This document shows, piece by piece, positions 1 through 5,690 of a stretch of DNA of 14,822 bases. The stretch is taken from NCBI GenBank assembly GCA_037968895.1, contig JBBKWJ010000147.1, positions 1-14,822 on the forward strand, given 5' to 3'. How positions within the stretch are numbered: position 1 is the first letter of the stretch; each line of letters opens with the position of its first letter. Below the pieces are notes generated by a model, which saw only the letters and a list, made by a program, of their open reading frames with translations, had not been told where the DNA came from and did no database searches. This DNA is from JBBKWJ01 sp037968895. Its GTDB lineage: Bacteria; Actinomycetota; Acidimicrobiia; Acidimicrobiales; SZUA-35. The translations under genes were made by a program, and so were the position numbers.

Positions 1-1164
1 CGCGATCGACGTGCACTCGCCTCGGTTGCAGTCCAGTTTTTCGTGAACGGCGCCCTATTCGCGTCGTTTGTACCGCGCCTTCCTGAGATCAGAGACAAGG
101 TCGACATCAATGTCGCCACCCTTGGCGTGCTCATGTCGATTGCAGGGCTGTCCGGCTTGGTCGGAAGCGCCGTCGTTGGCCATGCGATCGGCCGGTTCGG
201 AACCCGGCACGTAATGTTCGGTGCTGGAATTCTTTTGGCACTATCACTGCCAATTGTCGGAATCGCGACAACGCCACTCGTCCTACTCCTCGGCTTAGTC
301 GGAATGATGACGTTCGATGTGCTTGTCGATGTGGCGATGAACATGCAGGGCTCGTGGCTCAGCGCACGCCGCCATCTACCTGTGATGAATCGCCTTCATG
401 GATTGTGGAGCCTTGGCACCGTTGTCGGCGGTCTATCGTCGTCCCGCCTTGCTGCTGCTGGTGTCTCTCTATCGACACACCTTGCGGGGGCAGCGGCCCT
501 CCTGCTTGCCGCACTCGTCTTCGTGAATCAAGGCCTCTTGCGAGAAGACGAACAACATGAGGCGTCATCGCCAGAAGTTGGTGCGGATCGGCATCGTCGT
601 GGGTCACCGATGCTCATCGTTCTCGGGCTCGCGGGCGTGACCGCAGTAGCAATTGAGTCCACATCGAGCGACTGGGCAGCGTTTCGGCTCGCCGACGATT
701 TCGGAGTGACTGCTGGCTTCGCGGCGCTTGCCTATGTAGCGGTCACGACGGGCATGACGATTGGCCGGTTTGGGGGCGACTCGGCTGCGGCCCGCCTTGA
801 AGAGATTGTGCTGTTGCGGCTTGCGAGCGTGCTGACTGGGGTCGGACTTATCGCAGCAACCCTGCTTGACAATCGTTATGTCAGCCTCGCTGGCTACCTG
901 GCGGCTGGCCTTGGCACCGCCACCATGTTGCCGACAATCTACGACCGCGCGGCCAAACACCCTGGACGGCCAGGAGCAGGGCTTGGTGCACTCACCGCCG
1001 GTCTACGCACCTCAACCCTTTCAATGCCCATCATCGTCGGAAGTCTCGCGGCCACGTCACTTTCAGTTGGTCAAGCCGTCGCAATCGTCACGCTGCCGAG
1101 CGTGCTCGGCTTCGTAGTCATCAACCAGTTGCTGCAGCGCAACCGTTCGCCGCGGTTGGAATAG
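1..1164 (+). CDS. MFS transporter, 5' end outside the window
   Basis: Major facilitator superfamily permease of the inner membrane; the substrate cannot be told from sequence. The frame is open from base 1, and the 14 codons before the first in-window start (GTG at 43) read like the usual beginning of such proteins (basic residues, then LASVAVQFFVNGALFASF), so the true start lies upstream. About 387 residues are visible, nearly a full 12-helix permease. The loop after helix 2 carries GRFGTRHV, a variant of the MFS loop 2-3 motif (G-x-x-x-D-R-x-G-R-R). The second half repeats a similar layout beginning near codon 200 after a polar central loop rich in E, H and R. The nearest family resemblance is to YbjJ-type MFS proteins (NGALFASFVPRLPEIRDKV resembles their first segment). 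It is followed after 39 bp by a VOC gene read the same way. The family call is firm; the substrate is unknown. Confidence 0.9.
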   Translation, partial: RDRRALASVAVQFFVNGALFASFVPRLPEIRDKVDINVATLGVLMSIAGLSGLVGSAVVGHAIGRFGTRHVMFGAGILLALSLPIVGIATTPLVLLLGLVGMMTFDVLVDVAMNMQGSWLSARRHLPVMNRLHGLWSLGTVVGGLSSSRLAAAGVSLSTHLAGAAALLLAALVFVNQGLLREDEQHEASSPEVGADRHRRGSPMLIVLGLAGVTAVAIESTSSDWAAFRLADDFGVTAGFAALAYVAVTTGMTIGRFGGDSAAARLEEIVLLRLASVLTGVGLIAATLLDNRYVSLAGYLAAGLGTATMLPTIYDRAAKHPGRPGAGLGALTAGLRTSTLSMPIIVGSLAATSLSVGQAVAIVTLPSVLGFVVINQLLQRNRSPRLE

Positions 1165-1191
1165 TCGCTGACTGCGGCAACGGGCATGTGA

Positions 1192-1197
1192 AATACT
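1192..1197 (+). promoter_or_regulatory. Putative -10 box (AATACT) of the VOC gene, leaderless
   Basis: AATACT matches 5 of 6 bases of the TATAAT-type box except the first and fifth positions being weak, and ends 6 nt before the ATG at 1204. Transcription would therefore start on or next to the start codon. There is no purine-rich ribosome binding site before this ATG, which fits a leaderless mRNA. No convincing -35 box is seen. The spacing is the same as at the next gene (1623-1628). Confidence 0.4.
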
Positions 1198-1203
1198 TTC
1201 TGC

Positions 1204-1578
1204 ATGCTGAGTTTGGGATCAACCGTAATGGGTGTGGCCGACATTGACCGGGCCATTTTGTTCTGGACCCAGGCGCTTGGTTATGTACCTCGTCGCTCGA
1301 AGGAGCCGGGCGATGATTTCGTGGTTCTGGTACATCCGACTGGTGATGGGTCCCGTCTCGCTCTCGATGTCAGCGAGTCTCCGGTGGAGGACCATCCACG
1401 GGTCCACATCGACCTCTATGCGGGCGATACGGCCGACCAGGCTGCTGAGGTGGAGCGACTCATTGAGCTAGGCGCAACAAGAGTTGATTGGGATCTATAC
1501 CCAGACAATCCCGACTTCGTTGTGCTGGCAGATACCGAGGGCAATCGCTTTTGTGTCATCGATACCACCGGCGCCTGA
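1204..1578 (+). CDS. VOC superfamily (glyoxalase-like) protein
   Basis: A 124-residue single-unit glyoxalase/bleomycin-resistance/dioxygenase fold protein, probably a dimer. The N-terminal beta-alpha module is seen in VMGVADIDRAILFWTQALGYVP (residues 8-29), where the helix 'D-x-x-R-A-I-x-F-W' is typical. The C-terminal module ends in FVVLADTEGNRFCVID (105-120), the usual D-x-x-G-N-x-F-x-V/L strand. Candidate metal or substrate ligands are H68 (in RVHIDLY) and E112. Reaction and substrate are unknown: the family includes lyases, dioxygenases and drug-binding proteins. The MFS gene upstream and methyltransferase downstream are co-directional, but each has its own likely promoter, so co-function is not implied. 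The start is fixed by the -10 box just upstream and the family's usual length. Confidence 0.88.
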   Translation: MLSLGSTVMGVADIDRAILFWTQALGYVPRRSKEPGDDFVVLVHPTGDGSRLALDVSESPVEDHPRVHIDLYAGDTADQAAEVERLIELGATRVDWDLYPDNPDFVVLADTEGNRFCVIDTTGA

Positions 1579-1622
1579 CTCGACGAGCAAGGTAACGAGG
1601 TCGATCAACTTCCGGATTGTGC

Positions 1623-1628
1623 GATACT
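1623..1628 (+). promoter_or_regulatory. Putative -10 box (GATACT) of the methyltransferase gene, leaderless
   Basis: GATACT lies exactly 6 nt before the ATG at 1635, the same geometry as the box in front of the VOC gene. No ribosome binding site precedes the ATG. This supports starting the methyltransferase at 1635 rather than at the TTG at 1617, which would place the promoter inside the coding region. Confidence 0.4.
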
Positions 1629-1634
1629 CGCCTG

Positions 1635-2297
1635 ATGTCTGAGCCCGAGTACCTGTCGTCGACTCGTGATGTCTACGACAACTCGGTTGCTCGATTTGTC
1701 GATGCAATTGGTACCGAGGTGAACCCACAGTTTGAGGCACCGCTCGACAGGGCGGTTCTTGCCTCATTCATCGAGCACGTTGTGGCTAAAGAGCCTGGTC
1801 TCGTTCTCGATGCCGGGTGTGGGCCAGGCCGAATAGCGGCGTTTCTCGCAGCTCGTGGTCTCGATGTTCATGGCATCGACCTTGCGCCCGGAATGGTGGC
1901 AGCGGCGCGACAAGCTCATCCTCACATCGACTTCGAAGTGGCTTCGTTAACCAACCTCCCGGTTGCTAACGGAACACTGGCCGCTGCGGTGTACTGGTAT
2001 TCAATTATTACGACTCCGCTAGAAGAACTGTCTGCGGTGTGGTCAGAACTCGAGCGCGTTCTCCGGACCAGTGGCTCGGTGCTCATTGCGTTTCAGTCCG
2101 GCCAGAATGACAAAGTCGAAACGCCTGACGCATTTGGATCGTCCGCAACACTCACGCTGTATCGGCACTCGGTCGATGCCGTCATCGAGTCGTTACATGC
2201 CGCTGGGTTTGGCGTCAGGGCCGACATTCGACGTCAACCAGAACTACTTCACGAGGACGGATCCCAAGCGTTCCTTATGGTTGGCCGGGCGAATTGA
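1635..2297 (+). CDS. Class I SAM-dependent methyltransferase
   Basis: A 220-residue Rossmann-fold methyltransferase of the small-molecule type. Motif I is LVLDAGCGPGR (residues 56-66), binding the methionine part of SAM. Motif II is VHGIDLAPGM (78-87), where the acidic D82 would contact the ribose. The region ending DFEVASLTNLPV (99-110) supplies the adenine-binding acidic/hydrophobic stretch, and VLIAFQSG near residue 155 is the usual post-motif strand. The N-terminal YDNSVARFVDAIG segment is common in actinobacterial family members of this length. The methyl acceptor is unknown. The ATG at 1635 is preferred over TTG 1617. The 3' end overlaps the convergent HxlR gene by 23 bp, so antisense transcription at the two ends is likely. 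Confidence 0.9.
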   Translation: MSEPEYLSSTRDVYDNSVARFVDAIGTEVNPQFEAPLDRAVLASFIEHVVAKEPGLVLDAGCGPGRIAAFLAARGLDVHGIDLAPGMVAAARQAHPHIDFEVASLTNLPVANGTLAAAVYWYSIITTPLEELSAVWSELERVLRTSGSVLIAFQSGQNDKVETPDAFGSSATLTLYRHSVDAVIESLHAAGFGVRADIRRQPELLHEDGSQAFLMVGRAN

Positions 2298-2643
2298 GGT
2301 AGTTGGCAGGAGGGGTCCATGTGTTGTCGAGGTGACGGTTGCCCCATGCCGCGAGCTCAAGCAGGACCGGGCGGAGGTCTCGTCCCGATCGTGTAGCTCG
2401 GTATTCGAATCGTGAGCTCGATTCCTTCTTGACTCGCTCGACTAGCCCGGAAGCCTCTAGCCGGCGAAGGCGATCAGTCAGAATGTTGGTCGGGATTCCC
2501 TCGGGAGAACGCTCGAACTCACTAAACCGGGTCTTGCCGTCGAGTAGGTCGCGCAACACCAGAAGCGTCCACTTGTCGCCGAGAATGTCGAGACTGCTCG
2601 CGATCGGGCACTCGGAACGCAAATGTTGGGCTTCGTCAGTCAT
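2275..2643 (-). CDS. HxlR family winged-helix transcriptional regulator
   Basis: A 122-residue MarR-like HxlR repressor. It shows the full family signature: CPIASSLDILGDKWTLLVLRDL (12-33), G-x-x-RFSEFER (36-45), the recognition part GIPTNILTDRLRRLEASGLVER (49-70), and the wing ending FEYRATRSGRDLRPVL (79-94). Cys12 is at the position used as a redox or electrophile sensor in several family members (as in YodB), so thiol sensing is possible. The start ATG at 2643 follows a TATATT box by 7 nt without a ribosome binding site. Longer upstream reading would run through the operators and is rejected. Two 17-bp inverted repeats overlap its promoter, which indicates autoregulation together with control of the divergent membrane protein. 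Confidence 0.93.
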   Translation of the reverse strand: MTDEAQHLRSECPIASSLDILGDKWTLLVLRDLLDGKTRFSEFERSPEGIPTNILTDRLRRLEASGLVERVKKESSSRFEYRATRSGRDLRPVLLELAAWGNRHLDNTWTPPANYLNSPGQP

Positions 2644-2644
2644 T

Positions 2645-2661
2645 ACTTGCAATATACAAGT
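2645..2661. promoter_or_regulatory. Operator 1, likely HxlR binding site
   Basis: ACTTGCAATATACAAGT is a 17-bp imperfect dyad with arms ACTTGYA/TRCAAGT, one base away from the HxlR start codon. On the minus strand it contains TATATT, a near-perfect -10 box 7 nt before the ATG, so a bound repressor would block the promoter of its own gene. Confidence 0.7.
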
Positions 2662-2671
2662 GTGTAGTGGA

Positions 2672-2690
2672 TACTTGCAAACTGCAAGTA
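2672..2690. promoter_or_regulatory. Operator 2, likely HxlR binding site
   Basis: TACTTGCAAACTGCAAGTA is a perfect dyad with 8-bp arms around AAC; its 17-bp core shares the arms of operator 1, centre to centre 28 bp. On the minus strand TTGCAA here sits 18 bp upstream of the TATATT of operator 1 and can serve as the -35 box of the repressor gene. On the plus strand the site lies about where the -35 of the divergent membrane-protein gene would be. Confidence 0.72.
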
Positions 2691-2723
2691 ACGAACGGAC
2701 TAGCGATACCTCTCGGAGGAACG

Positions 2724-3155
2724 ATGAAGCTGAAGATCGTGATTGCCCTAACGGTGATGGCATCGGGCCGGGCTATGACCCTTGCGTACATTGGACGAGC
2801 CGGAGATGGTGGTGCGGGGGACCCACCTGACGTCTGGCTTATGCCTCTCATCGGCGACGCGGTCGTCGGACTGGCGGCCGTTGTCGTTGCCCTCTTGCTG
2901 TGGAAACGCCGTACCCCGGCCACATGGGTTGTCGCGGTCGTGTGGAGTGCCATCGGAGCTTTCGATGCCATCGCGGCGTATATCGTTGAAACCTCGGCGC
3001 CTTGGCCAGAGTTCTTCATGCTCGAACTCGTTGGCCGAACCATGTTCTTCGCCGCGGCGGCAATGCATATCGCGATTATCTACCTGCTGACGCGGCCCGT
3101 TGTGCTGTCGCAATTCGGGCTGCCAAGCACGGGCGACTCGCTCCAACCGAGCTGA
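2724..3155 (+). CDS. Small integral membrane protein under HxlR control, function unknown
   Basis: A 143-residue hydrophobic protein with four probable transmembrane helices (about residues 4-24, 38-61, 66-90 and 97-121) and short polar ends. I do not recognise a named family. The start is set by a strong ribosome binding site, GGAGGA, at 2715-2720 just before the ATG; the frame upstream runs through the operators and has no such signal. Divergence from the HxlR gene and the two shared operators show that it is the probable main target of that repressor. HxlR targets are often enzymes or small membrane proteins used in stress or detoxification, so such a role is a reasonable guess, not an observation. 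Confidence 0.8.
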   Translation: MKLKIVIALTVMASGRAMTLAYIGRAGDGGAGDPPDVWLMPLIGDAVVGLAAVVVALLLWKRRTPATWVVAVVWSAIGAFDAIAAYIVETSAPWPEFFMLELVGRTMFFAAAAMHIAIIYLLTRPVVLSQFGLPSTGDSLQPS

Positions 3156-3194
3156 GCATGATCGGGTTGAAACGACGTCGCAGGTAAGCCCTGA

Positions 3195-3218
3195 CCGCCG
3201 ACAAGGAATCGAACCCTG
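3195..3218 (-). other. tRNA 3'-half-like sequence (T-arm plus acceptor strand), possible remnant
   Basis: On the minus strand a T-arm can be drawn: stem CAGGG/CCTTG (one G-T pair) closing the loop TTCGATT, so GGTTCGATTCC matches the tRNA B-box consensus. It is followed by a 7-nt strand TCGGCGG. A GCACCGA 73 nt upstream of its end (3261-3267) could pair in only five of seven positions, and no canonical D-arm or anticodon arm can be folded between them. It is therefore not a functional tRNA by eye; a decayed tRNA, an attachment-site scar or chance are all possible. Confidence 0.2.
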
Positions 3219-3370
3219 ATCATCGAGTAGCCAACTCAGCGGACAGCACCCACCTGCGATTCGGTGCCTTATTTCTGACCATATTCTATCGCCGCGCCCG
3301 CCACCAGCATCGGGGAGACCCCCTTAACTAGGGAATATTACTAGGGGCTTCTCGCCACGTCGCCGAGCAA

Positions 3371-4948
3371 CTATTGATAGGTGATGACGACCGGCACCGG
3401 ATCGAGTTCGAGCACCTGGGCCGGTGTTGAGACGGGGTTGTCCTCGTCGAAAAAGTTCTTCCACCCGAACCAAAGGTGCTGATTGGCTTCAACGCTAGTC
3501 AGCACGCCATACGTGTTCAGTTTGAGGGCCCGGTCGCCCTGCCCGTCGATATGAATGACAGTCGCCAACTCGGGTGGGGTTGAGATCAACTCCGGATTGG
3601 TGAGCATTGTTCGCTTGAACTGGTGGACGATAAACAGCTTCTGCGGCAGATCATTATCTCGAACGACCCCAGCCAGCCACTGCGAGACCACTTCGACCTC
3701 AGCGCCGTCAACGGTACCGATCTGTGCGAGGTGCCTCTGGTCGTCGTAGAGCCGCCACTCTGGGTCAAGGGCCAGGCCGACGTTCGGTCGAGCCAGGAGC
3801 TCCTCATAGATCTTGGCTTGGCGGAGGAAGTCTGAACGCCCAGGCTGGAGATCGAGGATCACGTAGACCCCTCGCTCTTCGGCCATATCGACCCAGGGCC
3901 GAATCTTGTCAAGGAAGAGTTCGCTCGAATAGTCGCCGTCTGACCCAGGCTCCGCGGTGGCAACAGTGACGATGATTTCGAACGCCGGCACGGCAGCGAC
4001 GTCGTCTTGGACGTAATCGTCAACGTATGGCTGGAGGGTTTCGAGCGCCTCCTCCGGCCCCGCCGCTTCGCCGAGCACGCCGAGCGAGGGTGCGTTGGGC
4101 GAGCCGTAACTAGCGACGAAACGCCGACCTGGGAAGAGTTCGGTACCGCCGCCAAGCACCTCGCGCGGAGTGAGGAATCCTTCGTATTGCCAGAGTTGAG
4201 TTGGGTCAGGGTTTCCGACAAGGGTGATCGATGATGGTTGCCCTTCCGGCTCGAAGGAAGTCGCCTCGAAGTCGATCACACCGATGCGTCCCCCGCTCTG
4301 CGCGACCGCCGGCGAAATGAGTGCGCCGAACTCTAGGTCGTCATTGGTCACTAGGAACAATGGGCGGATGTCGACCTGGTTGGGCTCCGAGAGATCGGTT
4401 GGCGTTGGCGTCAGCGCTGCGAGCGTTTGGGCGTCGAGTTGGGTTCCAGCGGCTGCGGCATTGTCGTTTGCAGCATCATCGTTCTCGATGATCTTCGCAT
4501 CAACGTCCAAGATGCGGGAGATCTCGGGCAGATCTGACGAGTCGCCAGCCCAGTACACCGTCTTTGCCGCAAGGCCGTCGATCTCGGGGGCCGCTGAAGC
4601 TAGATCATCCATCGTCGCGGCCAGGACGATGGCGTTGTTCTGTAGTGCGAAGCGGGCTGCGGAGAGTGTGTCGTGGACCTCAGGATCGACCAGGACGACG
4701 GTGCCGGCGCAGTCGAAACGTTGCCGGGCGATTGTGGCGGTGATGGTCGAAGCGTTGCCATCGACGACCAACTGCGTCTCTGCGTCGTCTTTTGGGCAGA
4801 GGGCGTGATTGTCGTCTGACCATGGCCAGAACACGAAGGCCAACGCAGCTACGGTAGCCACTCCCAAAATGCCGATGGTCGTAGAATCCGGTCGATTGCG
4901 GCGGCGACGGTTGCTAAATGGGCTTCGACGTCTGCGGCGCATAGCCAC
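3371..4948 (-). CDS. Membrane-anchored extracellular protein of unknown function, TIM-barrel-like C-terminal region
   Basis: A 525-residue protein. An Arg-rich cytoplasmic N-terminus (residues 3-19) precedes one membrane helix (about 24-43), so the rest is outside. Residues 60-150 look like a cell-wall-binding repeat 2 unit: VVLVDPEVHDTLSAARFA (84-101), an alternating strand, then KTVYWAGDSSDLPEISRIL (129-147), where that family has a similar 'V-x-x-x-G-G-x-x-x-V-S' layout. An acidic, Ala/Asn-rich linker follows (155-170). From about 275 on, alternating strands and helices suggest a (beta/alpha) barrel, with acidic residues at strand ends: VYVILDLQPG (361-370), VGLALDPEWRL (390-400), LFIVHQF (438-444) and VIHIDGQGD (464-472). 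These resemble glycosidase active-site strands, but no family can be named. Start is GTG 4948 or ATG 4942, with no clear ribosome binding site. Only two Cys (51, 80) are present, possibly a disulfide. Confidence 0.85.
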   Translation of the reverse strand: MAMRRRRRSPFSNRRRRNRPDSTTIGILGVATVAALAFVFWPWSDDNHALCPKDDAETQLVVDGNASTITATIARQRFDCAGTVVLVDPEVHDTLSAARFALQNNAIVLAATMDDLASAAPEIDGLAAKTVYWAGDSSDLPEISRILDVDAKIIENDDAANDNAAAAGTQLDAQTLAALTPTPTDLSEPNQVDIRPLFLVTNDDLEFGALISPAVAQSGGRIGVIDFEATSFEPEGQPSSITLVGNPDPTQLWQYEGFLTPREVLGGGTELFPGRRFVASYGSPNAPSLGVLGEAAGPEEALETLQPYVDDYVQDDVAAVPAFEIIVTVATAEPGSDGDYSSELFLDKIRPWVDMAEERGVYVILDLQPGRSDFLRQAKIYEELLARPNVGLALDPEWRLYDDQRHLAQIGTVDGAEVEVVSQWLAGVVRDNDLPQKLFIVHQFKRTMLTNPELISTPPELATVIHIDGQGDRALKLNTYGVLTSVEANQHLWFGWKNFFDEDNPVSTPAQVLELDPVPVVITYQ

Positions 4949-5089
4949 ACAGGGTACGCGTATTGGCGGCGCTCACACGACGTGCGATGCCGCGATGCTG
5001 GCGACAAGATCGGTGAAACAGCTCGAAGCAGGGCCGATCTCGAGCGGGCAGCCCGCCCGGTCGCACCCTCCTGAGGCGGCCTGCGCGTC

Positions 5090-5095
5090 TACTAT
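5090..5095 (+). promoter_or_regulatory. Putative -10 box (TACTAT) of the glycosylase gene
   Basis: TACTAT ends 9 nt before the ATG at 5105, so the mRNA would have no or almost no leader. No ribosome binding site precedes this start. The box lies in the 156-bp gap between two divergent genes; no clear -35 is seen. Confidence 0.4.
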
Positions 5096-5104
5096 TGACT
5101 TCAC

Positions 5105-5689
5105 ATGGGTCCCAAACAGCTCACCCGCCTGCTCTCAGAAATCGCAGATTGCACTGTCTGTGAACAGCACCTCGACCTCGCTCCAAGACCCATCGTGCAG
5201 GTCGGTAGTCAGGCTCGAATCGTCATCATCGGCCAAGCCCCAGGCCGCCGGGTGCACGAATCAGGTGTCCCCTGGGACGACGCCAGCGGCAAGACCCTCC
5301 GTCGTTGGCTCAACGTGACCGAGGCACAGTTCTACGACCCGAACATCATCGCTCTTGTTCCAATGGGATTCTGCTATCCAGGGTCAACATCTTCGGGAGA
5401 CAAGCCGCCGCGGCCCGAGTGTGCTCCGCTTTGGCACGAGCGTGTACTCGGTGCACTGCCAGGCAATCGCCTCGATGTCATCATCGGCACCTACGCCCAG
5501 AAGCGCTACATCCCGGACCGCAAGAAGACACTCACCGAAACGGTTGCCAACTGGGTCGCCTACCTCCCCGAGAAGGTGGTTCTTCCTCACCCCTCGCCCC
5601 GCAACCAACACTGGCTCACGAAGAATCCGTGGTTCGAATCACAGACTCTTCCCGCCGTCCAGCAACGCATCGCGGAATTTCTGCCCTGA
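5105..5689 (+). CDS. Uracil-DNA glycosylase superfamily protein, Fe-S type
   Basis: A 194-residue member of the family 4/5-like uracil-DNA glycosylase superfamily, which excises uracil or related damaged bases as the first step of base excision repair. Motif A is IVIIGQAPGRRVHESGVPWD (39-58). The C-terminal motif is HPSPRN (162-167), whose His is the usual leucine-loop/catalytic-site residue. Cys16 and Cys19 (C-x2-C) with Cys90 and Cys106 (C-x15-C) reproduce the four-Cys ligand pattern of family 4 enzymes, so a [4Fe-4S] cluster is expected. Instead of the family 4 GEAPG-x-x-E, motif A reads GQAPG followed by RRVHESG, so substrate choice may differ. The stop is one base from that of the convergent C69 gene. 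Confidence 0.88.
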   Translation: MGPKQLTRLLSEIADCTVCEQHLDLAPRPIVQVGSQARIVIIGQAPGRRVHESGVPWDDASGKTLRRWLNVTEAQFYDPNIIALVPMGFCYPGSTSSGDKPPRPECAPLWHERVLGALPGNRLDVIIGTYAQKRYIPDRKKTLTETVANWVAYLPEKVVLPHPSPRNQHWLTKNPWFESQTLPAVQQRIAEFLP

Positions 5690-5690
5690 T

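Noticed and set aside
2644..2763. Upstream extension of the HxlR protein by 40 residues
   Set aside because: The extension would translate both operators and the promoter, and family members begin close to the CP-x-x-x-x-L motif.
3195..3267. Complete functional tRNA gene
   Set aside because: Only the T-arm and acceptor 3' strand fit; the acceptor has two mismatches and no anticodon or D-arm can be formed.
4224..4808. 194-codon plus-strand frame
   Set aside because: Antisense to the 525-residue anchored protein and very Ser/Ala-rich; a shadow.
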